From positions 1-32,234 of the IMG/VR virus record IMGVR_UViG_3300002137_000068: a stretch of DNA of 32,234 bases, one strand, 5' to 3'. Of the stretch, positions 13,133-22,180 are shown in pieces (within the stretch, counting starts at the first letter, position 1; the number at the start of each line of letters is the position of its first letter). The position numbers and the translations under genes were made by a program. The notes beneath the pieces are model-generated. The model worked only from the letters and a program-made list of their open reading frames with translations. It did no database searches and was not told where the DNA came from. This DNA is from a virus.

Positions 13133-13402
13133 GTGAAAGCCTTTGGTCTTGAACCAGATGACATCCTAAGTAGATCAATGGGTGCCGGTGGTGAGGACCT
13201 TATGCTTTCACCTGCTGCCAGACGCAAGCTTCCGTTCTCCTTTGAGTGCAAGAAGCACAAGAGTTTCTCTGTGTATAAGCACTACGAACAGGCGATAGAC
13301 AACAGTAACACGTACGACCCAGTGCTGTTGATCGAAGGTGACCGTAAGGAACCACTCGCTGTGATATCCCTTGAACTATTCGTGAGGTTAACCCGTGTTT
13401 AG
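13133..13402 (+). CDS. Probable PD-(D/E)XK-like nuclease; start uncertain
   Basis: The sequence MGAGGEDLMLSPAARRKLPF followed by SFECKKHKSFSVYKHYEQA fits a phage nuclease family with an ED...ExK core. This would be an endonuclease of the T7 endonuclease I or resolvase type; the exact role is inference. The first canonical start is GTG at 13133 with only a distant GA-rich site. In the same frame, sense codons run back into the end of the exonuclease gene (AKAKGRKFQQKVAAIF just before 13133 reads like part of the protein), so an upstream non-AUG start or a +1 shift from the exonuclease gene is possible. Confidence 0.65.
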   Translation: MKAFGLEPDDILSRSMGAGGEDLMLSPAARRKLPFSFECKKHKSFSVYKHYEQAIDNSNTYDPVLLIEGDRKEPLAVISLELFVRLTRV

Positions 13403-13562
13403 ATACGCACTAGCAGCTGCACTTAGGATTACGTTGTTGACTCCATTGTTTGTCATCAGCTTCATCGGCGGTGGAGCAGAAGAGGTAGTCACTTGGCTTG
13501 ATAAAGTGTTGCCTTGGATGTACAAAGAAACAAAAGAAGAGCGAAGGGTACGACTGTTATGA
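13395..13562 (+). CDS. Small membrane protein (55 aa)
   Basis: A GTG start at 13395 overlaps the preceding gene by eight bases. The protein has one hydrophobic segment (about residues 5-26, ALAAALRITLLTPLFVISFI) and a charged C-terminal tail ending KETKEERRVRLL. Its stop overlaps the next start as ATGA. No family recognised; a membrane-anchored small protein. Confidence 0.55.
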   Translation: MFRYALAAALRITLLTPLFVISFIGGGAEEVVTWLDKVLPWMYKETKEERRVRLL

Positions 13563-13738
13563 TGAGCACAGAAGAACTACTGGTATACGCTAAGAAACTG
13601 TGGGCTCACAGCGCGTGGGACCCTGACGGTACAGACTTGAATGAACTGTACCAAGCTATCATCAAAGCAGGCGCTGTGGAAGTGATAGAGGATGCTATGG
13701 ATACGTATAACGGACCAGAATGGGACCATTGGCAATGA
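13559..13738 (+). CDS. Small acidic helical protein, unknown (59 aa)
   Basis: The start at 13559 overlaps the preceding stop (ATGA). A charged helical sequence (MMSTEELLVYAKKLWAHSAW and so on), ending YNGPEWDHWQ, and joined to the next gene by ATGA. A frame opening further upstream at 13514 is a shadow. Function unknown. Confidence 0.6.
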   Translation: MMSTEELLVYAKKLWAHSAWDPDGTDLNELYQAIIKAGAVEVIEDAMDTYNGPEWDHWQ

Positions 13739-13947
13739 ACATCACAATAGACGACGAAGCTATCGACGATCTGACACAGCAGATACTTATCCGACAGTAC
13801 GAAGACCTCACAGCAAGCTATGCTGTCGAACCAGACGGTGAGGATAAGGTTGTGTACGAGAAGGTACTAGCAGCACTACGTGTGGTGCTATCGTGGAACT
13901 GTACACCACAGCAATGTGTAGACCTCAAGATCGAATGGAAGATTTAG
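13735..13947 (+). CDS. Small acidic protein, unknown (70 aa)
   Basis: ATGA overlap sets the start at 13735. The sequence MNITIDDEAIDDLTQQILIR and a helix DKVVYEKVLAALRVVLSW resemble small acidic proteins seen near RNR genes in marine phages, but I cannot name a family. It ends just before the RNR start, so it may be co-translated. Confidence 0.55.
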   Translation: MNITIDDEAIDDLTQQILIRQYEDLTASYAVEPDGEDKVVYEKVLAALRVVLSWNCTPQQCVDLKIEWKI

Positions 13948-13948
13948 T

Positions 13949-15859
13949 ATGAACAGTAACACGATGAGTGAGTACCAGCAGTTCATCCACACGAGCAGGT
14001 ATGCACGATGGCTACCTGATGAGCAACGACGGGAGACATGGATAGAGACAGTAGATCGGTACCTGGACAACATCGTACTACCAGTGGTAGGTGAGGTACC
14101 TGACGAGCTACGTATGGCTATCATCAATCAGGATGTGATGCCTTCAATGCGTTCTATGATGACTGCGGGGCCTGCTGCTGCACGTGACAACACTTGTATG
14201 TACAACTGTGCTTACCTGCCAGTTGACCAACCCTCGTCCTTCGCAGAGGCACTGTTCGTACTGCTATGCGGTACAGGCCAAGGCTTCTCTGTTGAGCGAC
14301 AAGAGATCGCCAAGCTACCTACTGTTCCTAAGTTGGTAAAAGGTGATTACACAGTAGTCGTAGCTGACTCAAAGGAAGGTTGGGCTACCGCGTACAACAC
14401 CCTGATCAACCTGCTGTACAAGGGTATCATTCCTAAGTGGGATGTATCAGCAGTGCGACCAGCTGGCACACCACTGAAGACCTTTGGTGGTCGTGCGTCT
14501 GGCCCAGGTCCTCTCGTCGATCTATTCAAGTTCACCGTTGAGACCTTCAAGGCAGCAGAGGGACGCAAGCTTAACTCCCTTGAGTGTCATGACATACTGT
14601 GCATGGTAGGTGTGTCTGTTGTTGTCGGTGGTGTACGACGGTCAGCTATGATCAGCCTAAGCAACCTGTCTGATGACCGTATGCGTACAGCTAAGAGTGG
14701 TGACTGGTGGAAAACAGATAGCATTCGTGGTCTAGCTAACAACAGTGCAGCTTACACTGAGAAACCCGGCACTGAAGCGTTCATGAAGGAGTGGCTATCC
14801 CTGGTCGAGAGCAAGAGTGGTGAGCGTGGTATCTTCAACCGTGACGCTGCTGTTGCTAAGGTACTAGAGAATAACCGCCGTCTACCTGACTACCAGTTTG
14901 GTACCAACCCCTGTGGTGAGATCATCCTACGTCCACGTCAGTTCTGTAACCTGACTGAGGTTGTCGTTCGTGTAACTGATGATGTCAACTCTCTAGCTAC
15001 CAAGTGCTACTGGGCTGCATACCTTGGTACTATCCAGTCTACCTATACGTACTTCCCATTCCTTAGCACACTGAACAGCGATTGGGAAGACAACTGTAAC
15101 GAGGAGCGTCTGCTTGGTGTAAGCCTAACAGGTATCACTGACAATCCACTTATGACTAACGCTAACGCTGGACTTGATAAGACCCTTGACTTCCTGAAAG
15201 CTATCGTTGTAGCATGTAACAAGGGAATGTCTAAGAGGTTAGGTGTTCCACAGTCAACAGCTACCACCTGTGTTAAGCCTAGTGGTACAGTGTCACAGCT
15301 GGTTGATAGCTCCAGTGGTATTCACACCCGTCACTCTGAGTACTACATTCGTACTGTTCGTGCTGACAACATGGACCCTATGACTGAGTTCATGAAAGCT
15401 AAAGGGTTCCCTAACGAACCACTGGAGGATGCACCTGACAAGACTACTGTGTTCTCTTTCCCTACTCGTGCACCAGACAAGTGTCTAACACGTGACTCCC
15501 TGGATGCTGTCGCTCAGCTAGAGTTGTGGAAAGTGTACCAAGTAAGCTGGTGTGAACACAGTGTCAGCTGTACGATCACAGTACGTGAGCATGAGTGGCT
15601 TGCTGTAGCTGCTTGGGTGTACAACAATTGGAGTATTGTCAGTGGACTATCGTTCCTACCACACAGTGATCATGTGTACCGACAAGCGCCTTACCAAGAG
15701 ATAACCGCAATGGAGTACGCACACGCTGCACAGAAGATGCCTAAGGGTGTCGATTGGTCAGAGCTTGCACTGTTTGAACAAGAGGACCACACTAAGTCCA
15801 GCCAGATGTTTGCCTGCGGGGGTGACAATGGCTCTTGTGAAATCGTTGACATAACCTAG
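13949..15859 (+). CDS. nrdJ: Ribonucleotide reductase, class II (adenosylcobalamin-dependent), monomeric type
   Basis: It converts ribonucleotides to deoxyribonucleotides, supplying DNA precursors. The 636-residue protein shows the RTPR pattern: substrate cysteine region near RDNTCMYNCAYLP, a glycyl-thiyl active-site loop FGTNPCGEIIL with Cys322, and a C-terminal redox pair C623/C630 (ACGGDNGSCEIV). The Lactobacillus-type enzyme is about 740 residues, so this is a trimmed phage version. Class II RNR needs B12 from the host or surroundings and works without oxygen dependence. This is the hallmark that named the cobaviruses. Precedes ThyX in the same operon. Confidence 0.92.
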   Translation: MNSNTMSEYQQFIHTSRYARWLPDEQRRETWIETVDRYLDNIVLPVVGEVPDELRMAIINQDVMPSMRSMMTAGPAAARDNTCMYNCAYLPVDQPSSFAEALFVLLCGTGQGFSVERQEIAKLPTVPKLVKGDYTVVVADSKEGWATAYNTLINLLYKGIIPKWDVSAVRPAGTPLKTFGGRASGPGPLVDLFKFTVETFKAAEGRKLNSLECHDILCMVGVSVVVGGVRRSAMISLSNLSDDRMRTAKSGDWWKTDSIRGLANNSAAYTEKPGTEAFMKEWLSLVESKSGERGIFNRDAAVAKVLENNRRLPDYQFGTNPCGEIILRPRQFCNLTEVVVRVTDDVNSLATKCYWAAYLGTIQSTYTYFPFLSTLNSDWEDNCNEERLLGVSLTGITDNPLMTNANAGLDKTLDFLKAIVVACNKGMSKRLGVPQSTATTCVKPSGTVSQLVDSSSGIHTRHSEYYIRTVRADNMDPMTEFMKAKGFPNEPLEDAPDKTTVFSFPTRAPDKCLTRDSLDAVAQLELWKVYQVSWCEHSVSCTITVREHEWLAVAAWVYNNWSIVSGLSFLPHSDHVYRQAPYQEITAMEYAHAAQKMPKGVDWSELALFEQEDHTKSSQMFACGGDNGSCEIVDIT

Positions 15860-15869
15860 GAGATACCAG

Positions 15870-16061
15870 ATGAAGTGGCTTGACGAGTACCCAGAGCTAG
15901 CTAAGCATATCACTCAGCTGTCCAACAGTACCAACATGAGTCGAAAGGATTGGTCTGAGTTCATGGATGAACTGAGGGTTGAGCTGGATAAACCAAGGTG
16001 TAGTTGTGTAGACTTTGGTGCTCAGTACTCCTTCGGCTTTACTATTGGAGATACCAAATGA
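15870..16061 (+). CDS. Small protein, unknown (63 aa)
   Basis: AGGAGATACCAG gives a clean ribosome site. Helical N-terminus (MKWLDEYPELAKHITQLSNS) and two cysteines (CSC at about 44-46) near the end. Its stop overlaps the next start (ATGA). No family recognised. Confidence 0.6.
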   Translation: MKWLDEYPELAKHITQLSNSTNMSRKDWSEFMDELRVELDKPRCSCVDFGAQYSFGFTIGDTK

Positions 16062-16288
16062 GCTACAAGAATGGTGACACAGTGATCGCTATCTGTCAGT
16101 CCTACATGTACATGGGGGTGGTTGTTTCACCTTCGGGCGCTAACAGTCTTACCTTACAGAATGTGGCAATGGAGCGCACCACTGTTGGTCTCAAGGAAGC
16201 TACGTGGCGACCAGCTGGGCCAGTAGATATGATTGTTACCGTCCAACTAGACCAATGTGAAGCTGTTATCCAGAAGGATACGAGATGA
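16058..16288 (+). CDS. Small beta-rich protein, unknown (76 aa)
   Basis: Start at 16058 by ATGA overlap. Strand-rich sequence (MSYKNGDTVIAICQSYMYMG, VDMIVTVQLDQCEAVIQ). It sits between RNR and ThyX and is coupled to ThyX by ATGA. A frame beginning at 16004 is the shadow of the preceding gene. Function unknown. Confidence 0.6.
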   Translation: MSYKNGDTVIAICQSYMYMGVVVSPSGANSLTLQNVAMERTTVGLKEATWRPAGPVDMIVTVQLDQCEAVIQKDTR

Positions 16289-16950
16289 GGAACAGTGCTG
16301 AGCTAGTAGGGTATACGAATTGGATCGGAGGTAACCCTGCCTCAACCCTAGTGGACACCATCGCTGAGTGTGCTCGTGTGTCGAACCCTAGCGGACCACG
16401 TCGGTCTAGCAATGAGAAGCTAGTGCGTTACCTGATCAAGGAACGACACTGGTCACCACTTGAGATGGCCAACATTGTACTGGATGTAACCACTGACCGA
16501 ACGGTAGGACGCCAAGTGTTACGGCATGATATCAAGGTACAGGAGTTCAGCCAACGATACTCCGCTACTGAGACTACCAGTGGTGTGTACGAGGCACGTA
16601 TGCAAGACACAGCTAACCGACAGAACTCACTTGAGTGTGACGATGAAGACACAGCTGACTGGTGGACAGAACGACAGATGAACTTACGTGACCATGCGTT
16701 CACACTGTATGACCAAGCACTGAAGAAAGGTATTGCAAAGGAAGTAGCACGTGCTATTCTACCAGAAGGACTAACGCTTACACGCATGTTCCTGAATGGT
16801 AGCGTACGTAACTGGTGTCACTATGTCGCAGCACGTACCTCACCTGACACACAGAAGGAACACCGTGACCTAGCGTTCAAGATCGTTGCAGCAATTGAAC
16901 CAGTGTTCCCTATGATCACTGACTTCGTTTACACAGGAGTAGACAAATGA
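16285..16950 (+). CDS. thyX: FAD-dependent thymidylate synthase ThyX
   Basis: It makes dTMP from dUMP using FAD, NADPH and methylene-tetrahydrofolate. In the 221-residue protein, the flavin and dUMP region reads HWSPLEMANIVLDVTTDRTV, then RQVLRHDIKVQEFSQRYS. The usual signature RHR(x7)S is RH-D here, followed after six residues by Ser89, so the third position is not Arg and one residue is lost. The C-terminal half includes LTRMFLNGSVRNWCHYVAAR, typical for ThyX. It is coupled at both ends by ATGA and works with the RNR to supply thymidine precursors. Confidence 0.88.
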   Translation: MRNSAELVGYTNWIGGNPASTLVDTIAECARVSNPSGPRRSSNEKLVRYLIKERHWSPLEMANIVLDVTTDRTVGRQVLRHDIKVQEFSQRYSATETTSGVYEARMQDTANRQNSLECDDEDTADWWTERQMNLRDHAFTLYDQALKKGIAKEVARAILPEGLTLTRMFLNGSVRNWCHYVAARTSPDTQKEHRDLAFKIVAAIEPVFPMITDFVYTGVDK

Positions 16951-17141
16951 CAGCAGCACTGTTCGTTATCGTAGTTATCTTGATGACACCAGCAGGACCA
17001 CTGCCAGCAACTGCACCGCTTCTGTTTGAGACAAAGGCTAAGTGTGAGGTTACGAAAGAGGAGGGAGACAAACAGTTGAGACAAGACCCTGAGATCAAGT
17101 TTGTGGCAAGCTTCTGTGTAGCAATTGGAGGTTCCGTATGA
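16947..17141 (+). CDS. Small exported or membrane protein (64 aa)
   Basis: The N-terminus MTAALFVIVVILMTPAGPLP is a hydrophobic segment resembling a signal anchor, followed by a short tail with two cysteines (KAKCEVTKEE, ASFCVAIG), perhaps a disulfide in the periplasm. ATGA overlaps couple it to ThyX and to the next gene. Short proteins of this layout occur in many marine podoviruses. Function unknown. Confidence 0.6.
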   Translation: MTAALFVIVVILMTPAGPLPATAPLLFETKAKCEVTKEEGDKQLRQDPEIKFVASFCVAIGGSV

Positions 17142-17482
17142 GTAAACCATCTGGGCGAAAGCTATGGGCTGAGTTTGGTTGGAACGACGAGTATAAAGGA
17201 AAAGGAACCACTGTGCTAGATGACCCTGAAGAACCACCTGAGCCTGTAGAGTGCATTAGTACAACGCACCATGACCCGGTAGATAAACCGGAACACTACA
17301 GCAATGGCGCTATTGAGTGTATCGTGTACATGAAGGACAACATGACAGCAGAGGCGTTCCAAGGCTACCTAGAGGGGTGTGCTAAGAAGTACATGCACCG
17401 GTTCAAGTACAAGGGTAAAGCTAAGCAGGACCTACAGAAAGCTCAGTGGTACCTTAACAAACTAATAGAAGATATCGATTGA
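17138..17482 (+). CDS. DUF3310 protein
   Basis: The C-terminal 60 residues carry the DUF3310 pattern: DPVDKPEHYSNGAIECIVYM, then EGCAKKYMHRFKYKGKAKQD and LQKAQWYLNKLIE. This small helical domain is common in phages, is annotated as nucleotide-kinase-like in some, and has no proven role. The N-terminal 40 residues are divergent and acidic. It is the last gene of the rightward operon, 12 bases before the convergent hairpin. Confidence 0.8.
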   Translation: MSKPSGRKLWAEFGWNDEYKGKGTTVLDDPEEPPEPVECISTTHHDPVDKPEHYSNGAIECIVYMKDNMTAEAFQGYLEGCAKKYMHRFKYKGKAKQDLQKAQWYLNKLIEDID

Positions 17483-17494
17483 CAAAGATGTGAG

Positions 17495-17528
17495 GACCGG
17501 TTGACTAAGCTACTGGAGCCAACCGGTC
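17495..17528. terminator. Bidirectional terminator-like hairpin at the convergence point
   Basis: GACCGGTTG (17495-17503) pairs perfectly with CAACCGGTC (17520-17528), with a 16-base loop. It lies between the end of the rightward genes and the stop of the last leftward gene, and touches that stop. No strong T-run follows on either strand, so it is terminator-like rather than a canonical intrinsic terminator. Confidence 0.65.
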
Positions 17529-17833
17529 TACTGCTTATCTCGTTTTACTAATTGATCTACGTCTGCCCTTAACCGTTCAACCTCACGAGTACGTCGTTCC
17601 ATTGTATCAGGTGAGGACATAGATGCTAGGATACCAAGCCTATGTTGGGTAGTGTCCACCGTATTTTCCAGACGGTCTATTCGTTGGTCTAACTTACGTA
17701 GTCTGTTCTCGTAATCCTGAGCTTGGTCAGCGAGTAGTTTTATTTCCCGTTTTGCTACAGCCGCTGCTGCTGCTATAGAAAATAACATCCCACCTAGGGT
17801 TAGGATTAAACTTGTATCTATTGTGCCACCCAT
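17528..17833 (-). CDS. Membrane-anchored coiled-coil protein (101 aa), possible lysis or holin-like
   Basis: An N-terminal membrane helix (about residues 8-26, SLILTLGGMLFSIAAAAAV) is followed by a basic KREIK and then a long coiled coil (RLRKLDQRIDRLENTVDTTQHRL and further heptads). Positive charge after the helix suggests an outside N-terminus and inside C-terminus, unlike an i-spanin, where the coil lies in the periplasm. It is the last leftward gene, with GAGGAGCAAGGGG before the ATG. A holin, anchor or regulator of lysis are possible; none is established. Confidence 0.6.
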   Translation of the reverse strand: MGGTIDTSLILTLGGMLFSIAAAAAVAKREIKLLADQAQDYENRLRKLDQRIDRLENTVDTTQHRLGILASMSSPDTMERRTREVERLRADVDQLVKRDKQ

Positions 17834-17851
17834 CAGTCGCCCCTTGCTCCT

Positions 17852-17980
17852 CTAAGAAATAGACTTGTCTTGCTCAAGATAGGCCTTAGCCCACTTGATA
17901 TCGTTTGTGTACGCACTCTTGCAGTGGTCCTTAGGTTCTTTAGGTATTTCACTGTTGTCTATCCTTGAGAGACTACACAT
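17852..17980 (-). CDS. Possible small protein (42 aa), doubtful
   Basis: This is the only sizeable frame in the 184-base gap between two late genes. It reads MCSLSRIDNSEIPKEPKDHC, KSAYTNDIKWAKAYLEQDKS and IS. The ribosome site is poor, and the frame stays open upstream of the ATG, back to a TGA near the end of the 230-residue gene. Hydrophilic, without a signal peptide. I see no other feature in the gap. Confidence 0.25.
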   Translation of the reverse strand: MCSLSRIDNSEIPKEPKDHCKSAYTNDIKWAKAYLEQDKSIS

Positions 17981-18017
17981 ATCAGTTGGCTCGCAGAGGG
18001 CGTGGTGGCGGCTGTGT

Positions 18018-18710
18018 TCAGAAAAAGGATACAGCAGTCATACACTTCTGACCGTTAGCATTGAGTGACCGTATGGTTCTTGTGGGCATGCCTGGGATAC
18101 CAGCATTGGCTAGGCTGAACACCGCAAAGGTAGAGCTACCATTCTCTAGTGTATCGATACGATCCCTGGTGAAACCAGTAAGTAGGGCGACACTGGTACT
18201 TATGCTGCCACAAGATACACCTGCAATACATGGGCCTGATAGGCTCGTAACGATAGGCTGACTCGTCTGTGTAGCACTATTAGCTGTGAAATCAACAGCG
18301 GTATCCAGTACCTGTGGAAAGTCATTACCGTACACAGCATAGATGTTTAGTGACATACGTTTCCACGCTTGGGTGCCAACAGTTACGCTCACACTCCCAG
18401 TTGTAGCACTCTGGTCACCATCAACGATCCATATAGAACTCCTGCCTTCAGTAGCGTACTGGTCATCGTGAGAGATAACCTCTGTACCAGCTGTGCCGTC
18501 GATGCTAAGTGCTGTGACAGTGGATACGCTAGGGTGGATTGGCTCCCACTGCATGACAGCAAGGAGACGCCTGTTAGTCTGAGCAGAACCAAGGGACGTA
18601 CTGGGCCAAGTGTAGGTTGTTGCATCATCAGTCCGAAGCCGAGACCAAACCCAAGTAGCAGTAACTGGTGCTCTGCCTGCGAATATACTAGGGAACCCAG
18701 GTAAGATCAT
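18018..18710 (-). CDS. Tail-associated beta-rich protein, unknown
   Basis: This 230-residue protein is rich in Ser, Thr, Gly and Val and has no hydrophobic segment. Its layout (TYTWPSTSLGSAQTNRRLLA, VSVTVGTQAWKRMSLNIYA, ending GQKCMTAVSFF) is like the C-terminal part of the 648-residue fibre protein, which also ends with an alternating strand (DGWYAVTAAFS). I infer a jelly-roll or beta-sandwich domain of a receptor-binding or tail decoration protein. Its start overlaps the stop of the 324-residue gene (ATGA), so it may be a partner of that fibre. Confidence 0.55.
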   Translation of the reverse strand: MILPGFPSIFAGRAPVTATWVWSRLRTDDATTYTWPSTSLGSAQTNRRLLAVMQWEPIHPSVSTVTALSIDGTAGTEVISHDDQYATEGRSSIWIVDGDQSATTGSVSVTVGTQAWKRMSLNIYAVYGNDFPQVLDTAVDFTANSATQTSQPIVTSLSGPCIAGVSCGSISTSVALLTGFTRDRIDTLENGSSTFAVFSLANAGIPGMPTRTIRSLNANGQKCMTAVSFF

Positions 18711-19681
18711 GAGCAGTTAATCAGTGCTGACACTACGAAGATAGACGCAGAGACACAGTAGATGTTCAGCAGGCTATACTCGTTAGCTCCTGTTGAGATC
18801 GTAGGCAGGATACCGTAGGCACCTTTGTATGCTGTATCAAAGGCTAGTGTGTTGGTACCACCAGCGTCCTGAATGACACGAATGACACGAGACTGCCCAG
18901 GTACACCGTTAGTAGGGTCGGCTAGTGTACGGTTATCTGTTAGTGTAACCTCGAAGGCATAACCTGAGGTGAAGTCAAAGGCAATGTTGGTAGCATCAGT
19001 AAGTGTGACAATAGCAGTAGCTGCATGAGCCGCAGCAGGCGTGATGTACTTACCAGATGCACCTGTACGTACCTCAGCTGTACTAGCCAGCACAGTGGTA
19101 TCAACATAAGCTTTGATAGACTGCTGTGATGCTACGGCGGTTGCACTGTTGGTACCCATAGCATCTTCGTCAAGCAGTGTGTACCCAGACGCATCAACGT
19201 AGGCTTTAATAGACTGTTGTGAAGCTACAGCGGTAGCATCGTCTGACGCCATGTCGTCTTCATCAAGGAAACTCTGCGGTAGAGACTTACCGGAGAACAA
19301 TTGCCACTTAACAGCAGCTAGATCAGTAGCAAAGGTGCCACTGGTGTGTGCTACTACACAGATGTACACAGAGCCACCGTCTTCAGCCAGGGTATCCACA
19401 GCATAGGCTGTTGCAGTGACCCAAGGACCAGACCATGAAGGTTGCGACGTATAGTCTGTGACAGTAACACCAGCTACCTTTAGTACAGCTATGTTAGCTG
19501 TTGCTACATTTAGTAGATCATTGGAGTTAAGGTCGAAGTCAGCTGTCATTACGTTTGGTACGCTGCCGTCAAGACTAACTGTATTGTCTAAAGCATCATT
19601 GATTGCATTGAGGTTAGCATTGAGCATTGTAGTGCTCTGGTACCCTGAGGCTACCGTAGTGAGTGTAGGTTTCTTAGCCAT
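18707..19681 (-). CDS. Tail fibre protein (324 aa), shares N-terminus with the larger fibre
   Basis: The first 60 residues match 37 of 60 with the N-terminus of the 595-residue fibre (SLDGS-x-PN and ADFD-x-NSND blocks), a likely common virion-attachment domain. Residues about 140-200 contain a duplicated block, LDED-x-M...ATAVASQQSIKAYVD, often found in phage tail proteins. The rest is beta-rich (TDNRTLADPTNGVPGQSRVI). Its ATG directly follows the preceding gene's TAG. Likely a structural fibre or spike component. Confidence 0.7.
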   Translation of the reverse strand: MAKKPTLTTVASGYQSTTMLNANLNAINDALDNTVSLDGSVPNVMTADFDLNSNDLLNVATANIAVLKVAGVTVTDYTSQPSWSGPWVTATAYAVDTLAEDGGSVYICVVAHTSGTFATDLAAVKWQLFSGKSLPQSFLDEDDMASDDATAVASQQSIKAYVDASGYTLLDEDAMGTNSATAVASQQSIKAYVDTTVLASTAEVRTGASGKYITPAAAHAATAIVTLTDATNIAFDFTSGYAFEVTLTDNRTLADPTNGVPGQSRVIRVIQDAGGTNTLAFDTAYKGAYGILPTISTGANEYSLLNIYCVSASIFVVSALINCS

Positions 19682-20224
19682 CTATACGATCCAATACTTG
19701 TCGTCTGCGAAGTCGTCTGGTGGTGGGTCCGCTGCTTCTAGTGTGTCTGAAACAGACCGGATACGCTGAATTTCCGTCCAAACCTCGTCCATTCCAGACA
19801 CCTCAAGTGCCTCCGCAGTAGTAAGGTTAGCCTCACCTTTTCGTAGCAAAGTAAGAGCTCTTGCTAGCATGTTGGATTGCTTCCACTCAGGAGCAATAGC
19901 GATAATACGACGTTTAGCTTCCGCTTTTACTTTACGAATCTGATCTTCTCTATATTGAATCTTTTCTTCTTCAGTTTTATCTACTATGCTCCACTTAATA
20001 AACCATTGATTGTTTACTATTTGAGGTTGCTGTCTAACTATACGTTGAGTAGCTTCGTTATAAACCGGCGAAGGTTCTTCGATAACGGGATAAACTTGAT
20101 AAGAGGCTTTAATCTCGTCAGATATCGTAGACGGAAAACTCACATTAGCATTGTCACGTCTAAATTGCCTGTCGCTATATGGAAAGATACGATTTAGCTC
20201 ATTTATTACTTTTATGTATTTCAT
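19682..20224 (-). CDS. Probable tail fibre assembly (chaperone) protein
   Basis: I take the ATG at 20224 (MKYIKVINELNRIFPYSDRQ) because AAGGAG is perfectly placed; an upstream frame opening is not needed. The 180-residue protein has a central EEEKIQYREDQIRKVKAEAK-type helix. It ends with the 'W..IQ.IR..SD.LEAA' pattern (DEVWTEIQRIRSVSDTLEAA) that I associate with phage fibre-assembly or cap proteins. Like the 648-residue gene it is AT-rich in its 3' neighbour half, so they may have been acquired together. Lies between two fibre genes. Confidence 0.6.
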   Translation of the reverse strand: MKYIKVINELNRIFPYSDRQFRRDNANVSFPSTISDEIKASYQVYPVIEEPSPVYNEATQRIVRQQPQIVNNQWFIKWSIVDKTEEEKIQYREDQIRKVKAEAKRRIIAIAPEWKQSNMLARALTLLRKGEANLTTAEALEVSGMDEVWTEIQRIRSVSDTLEAADPPPDDFADDKYWIV

Positions 20225-20234
20225 TTTTTTCTCC

Positions 20235-22180
20235 TTATGAAAATGCTGCTGTAACAGCATACCAGCCATCTGAAGATGAAGATGTTATTGCTCCCGGATT
20301 TTCAGAAGTGAGAGATTCTTCTTTATAGCATATACAAGTTCCAGTATTAAAACTTGAGGACCCAGCAGTCCCAAGTAGTTCGTACCCCGAAGGCGCAGTA
20401 AATGTAGAATTTTTATCATCATCTAAATGTCCAGTGATAATCCACAAATCAGCAGTAGCTGTAACAGAAGGAGGGTCTAAACTACTACTACCACCATTAG
20501 AATATGCTGAATTTTCAAATGTAGTATATGTAGGTTTAAATATAGCGGCAATAGCAGTTAATCCACCTGATAAACCAGAAGCGCTGCTTAAATACGGATT
20601 AGAGTCTCCTGCTTGAACAATTCTATATCCTACATAGGTTCCGGGACTGCTTTGGTTTGTTAAATTTTGAATCGCTGTAAAGGGCATCCCCTCCCAAGAC
20701 CAACTTGTTGTAGAATTATCCACACTAAATGCAATAACAACTAAATCGCCTTCATCGGCTATACTCAATACATCTAAAACATTATTAGAGTCCCAATCAG
20801 GGCCTTCATCGACCGCTTTAGTGACAAACCCTTTGACTAGTCCTGTTTCTGTTGTTTTAGTTAAGGTATAAGAACTTGTAGTGTCAGAATACACCGGAGT
20901 TGTTTCAGTTGGTGAGTCAGATGCGGCTGAGATAGATGAAGAACCCCAAGTCATACCTCCTGTAGCCGATACCCAACGAGAAGAATTGCCGTAGGTAAGA
21001 TTACCCCACATCCCTGTTAAAGACCCATCATCCGGCAGCCGAGCGATATACCCACCATATGGTGAAGATGTATCTGCTATCGAAAAGCACCATCCGCCTA
21101 GTGGGTGAGCGTGAAGAGAACTATAACTCTTCTTGTTAATAGCACGCTGCCAAGATACAGAACCGTCTGACGGGTCTAACCCCACCATAGCAGTAGTAGC
21201 AGGAATCTCAGTGCCGTCATCCCAACATACAACTAAAACTCCGCCAGTAGTGATACACATATCTAGAGTATTACCAAATTGTTCAGCCGGGTAGGTTCCC
21301 GTCGAATTAAAGCGTTTATGCCACTGTACTGTGCCTGAAGAGTTAAACTTTAAGACGTGCAGACGTTTTGTAAATCCAGAACCTGAAGTTCCGGTTGCGA
21401 TAGATATATAGACATTATCAGAACTATCTACAATTATGTCTTTTATCAGTCCACCATAATCTTCTCCGTTTTGAAGAGTAGAGATAGTGTTCGTAGTTTT
21501 TATACTCCACTGAACAGTCCCAGACGAGTTTAACTTTACAAGGTATGGTCTATACTCATACGTTCCTGCTTCTTTAGCATGACCTCCAGCATAAATATAC
21601 CCACTAGAATCAACAGTAGTAGCCCTAAAAAGTGAAGCATTGGTGCCGTCATTAAACTTATAGAGCCAACCAAGTGAAAGAGAAGAGTCATATTTTGCCA
21701 CTCCTGCTGTACCGACAGTTCCGTCATTATAGTATAGGGCTTGATATATATTATCAGAAGAATCAACAGAAATTTTGTTGGGTGAGTCAAAAGCAGAAGA
21801 GGAAATGCCAGCCTGAGCTAAAACTGCTTGTGTGCTTGCTGATGTTTTAATGAGAGCAATATCACGGCTTGCTCCCAGCCCTAAATCATAATATGTGCTA
21901 ATATAAACGTTGTCTGATGAATCTACACCAATATACTTGAAACCGACGGCATCGTATGTTGAATAGGCATACTTCTTTTGCCAGTTTTCAAGGCCATCTT
22001 TATCGAGGGATACTACAGCAACGGCTTGTGCGTCTTCAAAGGCGGCAATAACATCATTTGAAGAGTTTACTAAAACATCTCCCATACGTCTAACACCAGA
22101 CACCTCTACTACCCAGTAGTCATCTCCAGCAGCAGCAGCACCACCAGCACCACCAGCACCCATTAGTTTCTTAGTAAGCA

